DNA of 41,493 bases from Leptolyngbya sp. PLA1 (lineage in GTDB: Bacteria; Planctomycetota; Phycisphaerae; Phycisphaerales; UBA1924): the NCBI GenBank assembly GCA_021405315.1, contig QWIH01000030.1, positions 1-41,493 on the forward strand. The letters run 5' to 3'. Under the pieces are notes generated by a model, which was given only the letters and a program-made list of their open reading frames with translations, was not told the DNA's origin and made no database searches. Below, piece after piece: positions 26,113 through 34,217 of this stretch (position 1 is its first letter; each line of letters begins with the position of its first letter). Both the position numbers and the translations under genes were made by a program.

Positions 26113-27891
26113 ATGCAGAACAGGTCGCAGGGCGCGCCGCGCCCGCCGAGCGTGCTGATCCTCACGAAAAACGAGGAGATCAACATCGAGGCGTGCATCC
26201 GGACGCTCACGTTCAGCGACGACATCGTGGTGCTGGACAGCTATTCGACGGACCGGACGCTGGAACTGGCGCAGAAGTTTCCGAACGTGCGGGTGGTGCA
26301 GCGGAAGTTCGACACCTGGAGCCGGCACAGCAACTGGGCGCTCGAGAACATCGCGTTCAAGAACCCGTGGGTCTACTACTCCGACGCGGACGAGCGGGTG
26401 ACGCCGGAGCTGCGCGACGAGATCCTGAGGCTGATCAACGCGCCGGAGAACACCTGCGACGCGTACCGGCTGCGGTACAAGAACATGTTCCTCGGACGGT
26501 GGCTGCGCTACGGCGGTGTGTACCCGGTGTGGATCATCCGGCTCTTCAAGCCGGACCGCATCCGCTACGAGGACCGCGAGGTGAACGCGCACCCGGTGGT
26601 GACCGGGACGCTGGGCGACCTGCAGGGGCACTTCATCCACTACAGCTTCAACAAGGGGCTCATCCCCTGGTTCACGAAGCACAACAGCTATTCGACGATG
26701 GAGGCGAACGAGGCCGTCCGCGTGCGCCAGACGTCCATCTGGGAGAAGCTGGAGCAGCTCCGCAGCAAGCAACCGGGCGTGGCGAGGCGGGCGCTCAAGG
26801 ACCTCTCGTTCTTCCTGCCCATGCGGGGCGCGGTTCGGTTCGTGTACATGTACTTCCTGCGGCTCGGCGTGCTCAACGGGCACGCGGGGCTGCTGTACGC
26901 GCTGATGATCTCGATGTACGAGTACTGGATCGAGCTGAAGATCACGGAGCGCGAGCACGAGTGGAAGCAGCGGACCGAGGACCAGGTGAGGCTGCTGCTG
27001 ACCGAACCCGGGCCCGCGCCCGCGCCGCCCCCGTCGGACGCGGACGGCACGCCCCTGATCGACGTGGTGATCCCGACGTTCAACGAGGCGGCGCACATCG
27101 CGGAGACGGTGGCGAACGCGCGGCAGCTCGGCCCGGTGCACGTGCTGGACAGCTTCTCGACCGACGGAACGCAGGACCTGGCGCGCAAGGCCGGCGCCGG
27201 GGTCATCGAGCACGCCTTCGAGTCGTATTCGAAACAGAAGAACTGGGGACTGGACAACCTGCCCCTGAAGGGCAAGTGGGTGTTCATCCTCGACGCGGAC
27301 GAGCGGGTGACGCCCGAACTCCGGGACGAACTGATCCGCATCGCGCAGGAGGCGAACCCCGCGACCGGGTACTTCGTCAACCGCGTGGTGGTGTTCATGG
27401 GGCGGCAGGTGAGGCACGGCGGGCTGTACCCGTCGTGGAACCTGCGGTTCTTCAAGCGCGGGGCCTGCCACTACGAGGATCGGAGCGTGCACGAGCACAT
27501 GCTGTGCAACGGCCCGACGGCGTATGCGCAGCACCTGATGGTGCACATCCGGCGGGAGTCGATCTCCGAGTACATCGCGAAGCACGTCCGCTATGCGGAC
27601 ATGGAGAGCGAGGAGTGGGTCAAGCAGTCGCGGAACCAGGGTGGCGGCGCCGAGCCCGGGCGGCTGTTCAAGGACCGGCTGGCGTTCCGCCAGATGCTGC
27701 GCCGCAAGGTCTGGCCACGGATGCCCTTCAAGGCGCTGGTGCGGTTCGTGTACATGTACGTCGTGAGGCTGGGCGTGCTGGACGGTCGCGCCGGGTGGCA
27801 CCTGGCGCAGCTCATGGCGTGCTATGAGTTCATGACGCAGTTGCTGTACACGGACAAGACGCGCGCGGGGGCTGCGGACGAGCGGGCCTGA
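26113..27891 (+). CDS. Tandem-duplicated GT2 glycosyltransferase (two catalytic domains)
   Basis: A 592-residue protein with two copies of a WaaE/LpsA-like GT2 domain in one chain. Copy 1 (about 13-290) has SVLILTKNEEINIEACIRT, VVLDSYSTDRT and YYSDADERVTPELRDE. Copy 2 (about 314-585) has VVIPTFNEAAHIAE, HVLDSFSTDGTQDL and FILDADERVTPELRDE. Both contain WxxRxFK-type acceptor segments, EDR(E/S)V, and end with a hydrophobic stretch (VRFVYMYFLRLGVL versus VRFVYMYVVRLGVL). The metal-binding DADE is intact in both copies, so both may be active, adding two sugars in sequence. A Pro-rich linker (EPGPAPAPPPSDADG) joins the halves. ATG 26113 is taken from domain start. It lies 103 bases after the epimerase gene. 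Confidence 0.88.
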   Translation: MQNRSQGAPRPPSVLILTKNEEINIEACIRTLTFSDDIVVLDSYSTDRTLELAQKFPNVRVVQRKFDTWSRHSNWALENIAFKNPWVYYSDADERVTPELRDEILRLINAPENTCDAYRLRYKNMFLGRWLRYGGVYPVWIIRLFKPDRIRYEDREVNAHPVVTGTLGDLQGHFIHYSFNKGLIPWFTKHNSYSTMEANEAVRVRQTSIWEKLEQLRSKQPGVARRALKDLSFFLPMRGAVRFVYMYFLRLGVLNGHAGLLYALMISMYEYWIELKITEREHEWKQRTEDQVRLLLTEPGPAPAPPPSDADGTPLIDVVIPTFNEAAHIAETVANARQLGPVHVLDSFSTDGTQDLARKAGAGVIEHAFESYSKQKNWGLDNLPLKGKWVFILDADERVTPELRDELIRIAQEANPATGYFVNRVVVFMGRQVRHGGLYPSWNLRFFKRGACHYEDRSVHEHMLCNGPTAYAQHLMVHIRRESISEYIAKHVRYADMESEEWVKQSRNQGGGAEPGRLFKDRLAFRQMLRRKVWPRMPFKALVRFVYMYVVRLGVLDGRAGWHLAQLMACYEFMTQLLYTDKTRAGAADERA

Positions 27892-27925
27892 CGGCGTCGC
27901 GCGACCGGCGGGAACCCGACAAGCC

Positions 27926-27963
27926 AAGAACAAAAGAAGGGCGAGCCCTGAGGCCCGCCCTTC
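27926..27963 (-). terminator. Rho-independent terminator of the 786-residue secreted protein gene
   Basis: GAAGGGCG (27936-27943) pairs perfectly with CGCCCTTC (27956-27963), and an inner GCC/GGC pair extends the stem after one mismatch. On the minus strand the hairpin is followed by TTTTGTTCTT. It begins 28 bases past the stop codon at 27991. It may also slow transcripts from the convergent GT2 gene. Confidence 0.85.
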
Positions 27964-27990
27964 CGGTGGTTCACGAACTAGCAGGGGCTA

Positions 27991-30351
27991 TCAGGGGCAG
28001 CCGCCGCCGCCGACGGTGTTGATGAGGGCAGCGACGTCGTCCTGGTCGACGTTGCCGTCCTGGTTGAAGTCGGGGTCGATGCCGGTGGGGTTGTCACCAC
28101 CGCCGACGACGTTGATGAGGTAGGAGACGTCATCCTGGTCGACGTTGCCGTCCTGGTTGACGTCGGGGTCGCAGGGGGGAGCGCTGTTGACCGTGCAGGC
28201 GCCGGTCAGAGCGAGGGTGTAGGCGCCGCCGGCGCCGGTGCCGGTCCAGGCGGAGACGGGGTTGGCCGCCCCGGGGCCGTCCGGAGCGCGCTCGCTGGCG
28301 AAGGGGGTGTTGAGCCAGATGAGCTGGCCGGCTTCATCGACGGGGTCGATGTTGTAGCCGGAGACGGCGAGGTAGAAGTTGCCGGCGGGGAGGCTGGCGG
28401 TGAAGGTGCTGGTGAGGGTGGACTGCAGGCCGCAGGCGTCGTCATTGACGGCGATGCCCATGCCGTTGGCGTCGAAGAGGAAGAGCTGGCTGTCGAAGGC
28501 GACGCCGCAGGCGGACGCGCTGAAGGTGGCGGGGTCGCAGATGGTGATCTGGAACATGTCGACGTCGTTGCCGGCGACGCAGTTGGCGCCGAGCACGCCG
28601 CTGATGGAGGCGAGGGGCGAGCCGTCGCCGGCCATCACGACCGCGGTGGCGGGCAGGTCGCCCTCGGGGTCGCTGCTGTTGATAGAGACGGCGTTGGTGC
28701 CAGCGGAAGCGGTCGCGCTGGAGACCGCGGTGGCGGTGACGGTCATGGAGCCGCCGGTGGCTGCGCCGCCAACGGTGATGGCGGCGGTGTAGGTGCCGTC
28801 GTTCGCGGCGGCGTCAGGGAAGACGCCGTCATCGAGCATCGCGGCGGTGCCCGCATCGAGGGCCGACGCGTCGAGGGAGACCGAGGCGATGGGGTCAAGG
28901 GTGGGGCAGGTCACCGCGGCGACCGCGGCGGTGACGGTCACGGTGTCGCCGGGGAGCACGCAGGTGTTGTCCGCCGTGGCGTTGCTGACGGTGGGGTTGC
29001 CGCCGCCGCCCGCGGGGGTGATGACAAAGGTGCCGGCGTGGGGGTTGCCGCCGGCGAAGTCGCCCATGCGGATGTAGTAGGTGGTGCCGGCGACGGCGTT
29101 GAAGGAGACGGTGGTCTGCAGGCCGCAGGCGTCGTCGTTGCAGGCGACAGCGGTGGCGGAGCCGCAGTTGTCGTAGACGGCGATGGCGGTGTCAACGGTG
29201 GTCTGACCGCAGGTGCTGATGGTGGTCGTGCCGCCGCAGGTGGCCTGCCAGGAGAACCACACGTCGGTGCCGATGGCGCCGCAGGGGCTGCCGTTGCCGG
29301 TGCTGGTGGTGGAGCCCGAGGTGTCGTAGGAGTTGCTGCCGTCGACGGCGGGGAGAGCGCCCGCGCACTCATCGTTGGCCGGGGGCGGGGGGATGATGTT
29401 GACGGTGGTGGTGCACTGGCCGGTGCGGCTCAGGGCGTCGGTGACGGTGGAGGTCAGGGTCTGGTTGCCGTAGCCGGTGTTGTTGCCGACGTTGACGTTG
29501 CCGCTCCAGACGCCGTCGCCGGCGACGGCATCGGGGAAGACGCCGTCGTCGAGGAGGGCGACGGTGCCGCCGTCAACGGCGTTCGCGTCGAGCGACACGG
29601 AGGCGATCGGCGAGGCGGGGATGCCCTGGCTCACGGTGGCCGTGGCGACGAAGCTGCTGCCGGGGCTGGAGGTCGCGGGCGTCGCGAGCAGGCCGCAGGA
29701 GGGGTTGGCAACGAGGGGGCACTGATAGCGGATGGCGGTCCCGCTGATCAGGTTGCCGGCGTTGCAGGAGTAGGTGGTGACGCTGGAGCCGGTGGTGCTG
29801 TTGGCCTGCACCGCGGAGGTGGCGCTCACGCCGGAGTTCGGGACGTTGACGTAGAACACGTCGAAGAAGCTCTGGCCCTCGTAGAAGGTCACGGAGAAGT
29901 TGAGTTGGACGGTGTTCGTGGAGAAGTAGACCGCGCGCCACTCGATGTTGAAGCGCTGCGAGCCGGGGGCGCCGGAGACGGAGGTGAAGATGCCGGGGGC
30001 GGTGAGGTCGGTGCGGAGGTCATCCCAGTGCGGGAAAACCGTGGGGCCGCCGGTGAAGGTGCCCGAGGGGAGCGTGCAGGTGTTGCCGAAGGGGGAACCG
30101 GTGTAGGTGCCGAAGTGGATGGTGCCGTTGCTGCCGACGTAGGCGGCGTTGTACGACCCGCCGTAGAGGCTCACGTTGAAGGGCAGCGCGATGAGCGTCG
30201 CGCAGTCATCGCAGTGATTGCCGATGTCCGTCGTGCCGGCCTCGAAGGTGCCGGAGGAAGGAACGACTTCGAGAACACCGCACTGGCCGTAGGCCAGCCC
30301 GGTACCAGCGGCCGCCGCGAGCATCGCGGCAAGAGCAACGTGCTTCTTCAT
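27991..30351 (-). CDS. Large secreted dockerin-like protein with nidogen-like and choice-of-anchor modules
   Basis: A 786-residue exported protein. The signal peptide is MKKHVALAAMLAAAAGTGLAYG. Residues about 30-200 resemble a nidogen-type domain (VSLYGGSYNAAYVGSNGTIHF, VFPHWDDLRTD, RFNIEWRAVYFS). Later regions are duplicated: ASVSLDANAVDGGT/LLDDGVFPDA occurs twice (about 265 and 515), and NDDACGLQ(T/S)T occurs twice within PPC-like strands, with NDECAGALPAVDGSNSYDT between. The end carries DPDVNQDGNVDQDDVSYL and DPDFNQDGNVDQDDVAAL, two calcium-type loops, then GGGGCP. Cysteines are frequent, which fits an extracellular, disulfide-linked protein. ATG 30351 has AGAGGGTG upstream. It has its own promoter, 5' stem-loop and terminator. 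The ligand is unknown. Confidence 0.85.
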   Translation of the reverse strand: MKKHVALAAMLAAAAGTGLAYGQCGVLEVVPSSGTFEAGTTDIGNHCDDCATLIALPFNVSLYGGSYNAAYVGSNGTIHFGTYTGSPFGNTCTLPSGTFTGGPTVFPHWDDLRTDLTAPGIFTSVSGAPGSQRFNIEWRAVYFSTNTVQLNFSVTFYEGQSFFDVFYVNVPNSGVSATSAVQANSTTGSSVTTYSCNAGNLISGTAIRYQCPLVANPSCGLLATPATSSPGSSFVATATVSQGIPASPIASVSLDANAVDGGTVALLDDGVFPDAVAGDGVWSGNVNVGNNTGYGNQTLTSTVTDALSRTGQCTTTVNIIPPPPANDECAGALPAVDGSNSYDTSGSTTSTGNGSPCGAIGTDVWFSWQATCGGTTTISTCGQTTVDTAIAVYDNCGSATAVACNDDACGLQTTVSFNAVAGTTYYIRMGDFAGGNPHAGTFVITPAGGGGNPTVSNATADNTCVLPGDTVTVTAAVAAVTCPTLDPIASVSLDASALDAGTAAMLDDGVFPDAAANDGTYTAAITVGGAATGGSMTVTATAVSSATASAGTNAVSINSSDPEGDLPATAVVMAGDGSPLASISGVLGANCVAGNDVDMFQITICDPATFSASACGVAFDSQLFLFDANGMGIAVNDDACGLQSTLTSTFTASLPAGNFYLAVSGYNIDPVDEAGQLIWLNTPFASERAPDGPGAANPVSAWTGTGAGGAYTLALTGACTVNSAPPCDPDVNQDGNVDQDDVSYLINVVGGGDNPTGIDPDFNQDGNVDQDDVAALINTVGGGGCP

Positions 30352-30401
30352 GGATACACCCTCTTCAGGACACCCGTCCAAAATTAGAACGGAACACACC
30401 A

Positions 30402-30446
30402 TGGAGGAGTCCGCCGGCGCACCGCCGAGCGGAGACGACTCCTCCA
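30402..30446 (-). promoter_or_regulatory. Stem-loop at the predicted 5' end of the mRNA
   Basis: TGGAGGAGTC (30402-30411) pairs perfectly with GACTCCTCCA (30437-30446), and the 25-base loop is itself GC-rich and can pair. It would form the first 45 bases of the transcript, since the predicted start is near 30446, and ends about 50 bases before the ATG at 30351. Confidence 0.6.
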
Positions 30447-30452
30447 CCGTTC

Positions 30453-30480
30453 ATTAGAACTCAAAACTGTCCGAAGTCAA
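30453..30480 (-). promoter_or_regulatory. Sigma-70-type promoter for the 786-residue protein gene
   Basis: On the minus strand TTGACT (30480-30475) and TCTAAT (30458-30453) are 16 bases apart. They match five of six bases at each box. An ATTAGAAC direct repeat (30453-30460 and 30383-30390) covers the -10 region and recurs 70 bases downstream, possibly an operator. Confidence 0.65.
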
Positions 30481-30732
30481 CGGTAATCCCTGCGCTATCC
30501 CCACATTCGTTGGAACCGGCCGAAACCCTGCCGCCGAGCACCCGCACCACGTCGCACTTGGCGCGGGTTATCAGCCGCCGGCCGGCCGCTTCGTGCAAGA
30601 CGTCGGAGGTCGAACCTTCGGCACGGCGCCGAGAGGCAGTCAGCGCAAAGACTTGCCACATGACTGAGACCGAAGCCGAGATCGGGCACTCATGGCCCGG
30701 TCCGATAGGTATGCTGTAGCCCGTGGGTCGGA
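30481..30732. other. Divergent intergenic region before the PhoH gene
   Basis: This 252-base stretch, with 30352-30480, separates the secreted-protein gene from the PhoH-like gene. Apart from the minus-strand promoter and stem-loop listed separately, I found no convincing -35/-10 pair for the plus strand and no conserved RNA. TATGCT near 30710 could be a -10 but lacks a partner. Confidence 0.4.
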
Positions 30733-32331
30733 GTGTCGATAGAGGCCAACGGAGTGGCGCCGTCCCGACCCAGCCCCAGCGAGCGGAGAGACCCGGTGAA
30801 GGCAGCCCCGGATGTCGTGGCGAATCAGGGCGAGAAGTCACCAGCGGACGCGGCGGGAGCCGCGAAACGTTCGAAGCAGCCTCAGTCGCGAGCACAGGTG
30901 CGGGAGGAGGGGGTCCGGGACACGGCGGTCAAGACGTTCGTGCTCGACACGAACATCCTGCTGCACAATCCGGACGCACTGTTCGTCTTCCAGGACAACC
31001 ACATCGTGATCCCGTTCAAGGTGATCGAGGAGTTGGACAAGAAGAAGCGGCAGGACGACGACCTGGGCCGGAACGCCCGGGCGTGCATCAGGCACCTGGA
31101 CAAGCTGAGGGCGATGGGGAGCCTGATGCAGGGGGTGGAGTGGGGCAAGCTCCCGACGCTGCCCAACACCGCGCGTTCGGCTGGGCGGACCGGGACGATC
31201 CGGATCGATGTGACGGACTATCCGAGGCCGAAGGCGATCTCGGAGGACAGCCCGGACAACCACATCATCGCGGTCGCGTTCCACCTGCACGAGAAGGGCG
31301 TGCGCGTGGTGTTCGTGACGAAAGACCTGGCGGCACGGATCAAGTCCGACGCGCTGGGCCTCAAGACGGAGGACTTCGAGAACCAGCGGGTCGACGCGGA
31401 CAGGCTCTACGCGGGGTATGTTTCGGCGGACGTCGAGGGGGCGCTCATCGATGAGCTGTACCGCGACAGGCTGATCGCGATGACGCAGTTGCAGCCCGCG
31501 CTCGTCGAGACGGACGCGGACGGGGTCACGTACCCCATCGAGCTCTCGCCCAATGAGTTTGTCGTGCTGCGCGACACGGCGGACGAGAACCACACGGGCC
31601 TGGGGCGGCGCCTGGCGGACACGGAGCACCTCATCCCGGTCACGAACCCGAAGAAGCCGGTCTTCGGCATCGTGGCGCGGAACGTGCAGCAGACGATGGC
31701 GATGGACGTGCTGCTCGACGAGGAGGTCAAGCTGGTGACGCTGCTCGGGAGCGCGGGCACGGGCAAGACGCTGCTGGCGCTGGCGGCGGGGATGGCCAAG
31801 GTGTTCAGCGAGGGGCGGTACGACAAGCTGCTGGTGGCCCGCCCGATCATGCCGCTCGGGCGGGACATCGGGTATCTGCCCGGCGACAAGGACGAGAAGC
31901 TGGGCGCCTGGATGCAGCCGATCTTCGACAACCTGACGTACCTGATGAACAGCCGCGGCGGGCCGAACCAGAACGCCGACAGCCAGACGGCGGAGCAGCG
32001 GGTGCAGAAGCTCATGGCGGACGGGAAGCTGGTGCTGGAGCCCCTGACGTACATCCGCGGGCGGAGCATCCCGCACCAGTTCATGATCGTGGACGAGGCG
32101 CAGAACCTGACTCCCCACGAGATCAAGACGATCGCGAGCCGCGTGGGCGAGGGCACGAAGCTCGTGCTCACCGGCGATATCCAGCAGATCGACAACCCGT
32201 ACCTGGATCAGAGCAGCAACGGGCTGGCGTACGCGATCGAGAAGATGCGAGGCGTGCGGCTGTTTGCGCACGTCACGCTCGCGCGGAGCGAACGGAGCGA
32301 GCTGGCGAGCCTGGCGGCGAGCCGGCTGTAG
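30733..32331 (+). CDS. PIN-PhoH family ATPase (PhoH2-like)
   Basis: A 532-residue protein joining a PIN nuclease domain (about 67-200; FVLDTNILLHNPDALFVF, EELDKKK, DNHIIAVA, FVTKD with the conserved acidic residues) to a PhoH ATPase domain (about 290-530; Walker A GSAGTGKT near 339, Walker B MIVDEAQNLTP near 453, LTGDIQQIDNPYLD). This PhoH2 arrangement has been described as an RNA helicase with ribonuclease activity. A 60-residue disordered N-terminus precedes the PIN domain. The start is uncertain: GTG 30733 is used, and GTG 30796 in the same frame is possible. No antitoxin-like small gene is visible upstream. It ends two bases from the convergent permease gene. Confidence 0.9.
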   Translation: MSIEANGVAPSRPSPSERRDPVKAAPDVVANQGEKSPADAAGAAKRSKQPQSRAQVREEGVRDTAVKTFVLDTNILLHNPDALFVFQDNHIVIPFKVIEELDKKKRQDDDLGRNARACIRHLDKLRAMGSLMQGVEWGKLPTLPNTARSAGRTGTIRIDVTDYPRPKAISEDSPDNHIIAVAFHLHEKGVRVVFVTKDLAARIKSDALGLKTEDFENQRVDADRLYAGYVSADVEGALIDELYRDRLIAMTQLQPALVETDADGVTYPIELSPNEFVVLRDTADENHTGLGRRLADTEHLIPVTNPKKPVFGIVARNVQQTMAMDVLLDEEVKLVTLLGSAGTGKTLLALAAGMAKVFSEGRYDKLLVARPIMPLGRDIGYLPGDKDEKLGAWMQPIFDNLTYLMNSRGGPNQNADSQTAEQRVQKLMADGKLVLEPLTYIRGRSIPHQFMIVDEAQNLTPHEIKTIASRVGEGTKLVLTGDIQQIDNPYLDQSSNGLAYAIEKMRGVRLFAHVTLARSERSELASLAASRL

Positions 32332-32333
32332 GT

Positions 32334-34169
32334 CTACTTGTTGCCGGCGAGCTTGCGGACGGTCATGTCGAACGTCCGCACCATGGACGTGTGGATCCCG
32401 TAGCAGACCCCGCCGTGGATCAGGGCGGAAACCGCGGCTCCCACCACAAGCACCAGGCGGGCTCCGGCCGGGCCGAGCTGGTCCATGACACCGGCGAGGG
32501 CGGTGTCCGGGCCGGCGCCGGCGCTGACGGCGGTGACGGGGCTGAGCGCGGAGAGGGGGGAGGCCTGCCAGCCGCAAAGCCCGACCACTGCGGCGATGGC
32601 GCCGACCACGCCGACGGCACCCACGACCGAGCCGAGCGTGCCCTTGCTCTTGAGGGACCATTGGAGGCCGACCATGACGCAGAAGGCCATGAAGGGAATG
32701 GTCACGAGGGTGACGATGAGGCCGATCTCGGGGAGCACGACCGGGATGGGACGGGCTGCGCCGCCGACGGTGACTGAGACCTCGACGCCGCCGGGGCGGC
32801 CGAAGCCTCCGACAAGAACGTAGAGGCCGACGAGCATGAGGGTGCCGATGGGGACGACCAGCAGGGGGAGAAGGTAGGTCACCAGACCCCTGAGCTTGCC
32901 CATGAGGTAGGCGGAGGCGGTGAGGGGCGTGGTGAGGAGGAGGTCGAGCGTGCCGTCCTCGCGTTCCTTCGAGATCGCGGTGGCGGCGGTGTTGATGGCG
33001 ACGAGAGAGATGACGGCGAGTTCGCCCCACACGGTCGCGACGATGGCAAACTGGAAGGCGGCGTGGGACATGCTTCCGGTGTGGTAGAGCCAGAGCAGCA
33101 CGAGCGCGAAGATCAGGCCGGCGGCAAGGAAGGCGTATCGGGCGATGACCTTCCCGGCGCTGCTGTTGCGGCTCGCGGCCTCGCGCCACGCGATTGGATT
33201 GGTCCAGACGTGCTTGGGGGCTCGGTGCCCGCCCTGCTCTGAGGGCTTGCGACCACGCAGCCTCTGGAGCAGTGGGACGCCGGACTCGTCGGAGCCCACC
33301 ATGTGGAGCCCGCCGGTGCGGACGGTGAAGACGGACATGCCCATGAAGACAGCGCTGAGGAGGGCGCTCCCGATGCACCAGAACTTGACGGGGGTTTCGA
33401 GCATCCAGGCCCGAACGCCCTCGTACTGACCCGCGGGTGCGGTGGGGTAGGTGGTGGGGTTGAGCAGGGCGTGGAGCGCGAGGAAGGGGTTGAGGGCGGT
33501 CATGTAGGTGACGCCGCCGCCGCCGGACTGGCCCATGTTGCTCCCGACCATGAAGCGATCAACGGCGAGGGTGACGCCGAGGTAGCTGACGATGCAGACG
33601 TAGAAGACGAAGAAGGCGCGCTTGCCCACCAGGCGGCTGACGGACAGCGCGATGGCGAGTGCCCCCACCAGGAGCGCGGCACAGCCGGCGACGAGATAGC
33701 TGGCAAACACGGCAGTGCCCGGCACACCGCCGTAGTACTGCGTGAGTGCGAAGAGCGGGAGGCTGGCGACGAGCAGAGCGAGCACAAAGAAGAGGCGCCC
33801 GAAGAGGTTGCCCAGGACGATCTCGGCGCTGGTGAGGGGTGTGGTGAGGAGGACCTCCCACGTGCGCGGGCTGGCTTCCTGCGCGATGGCGCCGCCCATG
33901 AAGACGGGTGCCAGCACGCAGATGAGCAGCACCTGGAGGTAGGCGATCCAGGTGAACGCGTTGGCCCCCGCGCCGGCGAGCTGGCGATAGGTGAGAGCCC
34001 CCTGACCGGCGTTGAGGAGCAGCAGCCACAGGAGGGTGACGATGAGCACCCCGAGATAGGACGCGCGGATGTACAGGTGGCGGCTTCGCCGGCTGCCGTT
34101 CTGAACCAGCCTCACCGCGATGGGGTTGGCCGGACCTTGCCTGAGGATCCAACGGAGAAAAGCGGGCAT
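32334..34169 (-). CDS. Fused double ABC-2 type permease
   Basis: A 611-residue integral membrane protein with roughly twelve hydrophobic segments. Each half carries the ABC-2 permease signature, an amphipathic stretch before the next helix: EASPRTWEVLLTTPLTSAEIVLGN (about 105-125) in the first half, EREDGTLDLLLTTPLTASAYLMGK (about 400-420) in the second. Two permeases therefore appear fused with a soluble linker (about 290-340, RLRGRKPSEQGGHRAPKH). ABC-2 transporters need an ATPase partner; none is adjacent. By family it would move a lipid, polysaccharide or drug, or serve gliding-type export (GldF-like), but the cargo is unknown. It may be co-regulated with the GT41 gene upstream, 48 bases away on the same strand. 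Confidence 0.82.
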   Translation of the reverse strand: MPAFLRWILRQGPANPIAVRLVQNGSRRSRHLYIRASYLGVLIVTLLWLLLLNAGQGALTYRQLAGAGANAFTWIAYLQVLLICVLAPVFMGGAIAQEASPRTWEVLLTTPLTSAEIVLGNLFGRLFFVLALLVASLPLFALTQYYGGVPGTAVFASYLVAGCAALLVGALAIALSVSRLVGKRAFFVFYVCIVSYLGVTLAVDRFMVGSNMGQSGGGGVTYMTALNPFLALHALLNPTTYPTAPAGQYEGVRAWMLETPVKFWCIGSALLSAVFMGMSVFTVRTGGLHMVGSDESGVPLLQRLRGRKPSEQGGHRAPKHVWTNPIAWREAASRNSSAGKVIARYAFLAAGLIFALVLLWLYHTGSMSHAAFQFAIVATVWGELAVISLVAINTAATAISKEREDGTLDLLLTTPLTASAYLMGKLRGLVTYLLPLLVVPIGTLMLVGLYVLVGGFGRPGGVEVSVTVGGAARPIPVVLPEIGLIVTLVTIPFMAFCVMVGLQWSLKSKGTLGSVVGAVGVVGAIAAVVGLCGWQASPLSALSPVTAVSAGAGPDTALAGVMDQLGPAGARLVLVVGAAVSALIHGGVCYGIHTSMVRTFDMTVRKLAGNK

Positions 34170-34217
34170 GCGGGATGATGGTACCGGCTCGGCGGGTCCG
34201 GGGTTCAGCGGTCGGTG

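Noticed and set aside
26017..27933. Long minus-strand open frame opposite the tandem GT2 gene
   Set aside because: Rich in His, Val, Arg and Pro without domain signatures; a mirror of the real gene.
30733..32331. PhoAT-type toxin-antitoxin pair
   Set aside because: No small overlapping antitoxin gene with a plausible ribosome site precedes the PIN-PhoH gene; the upstream open frames are low-complexity.
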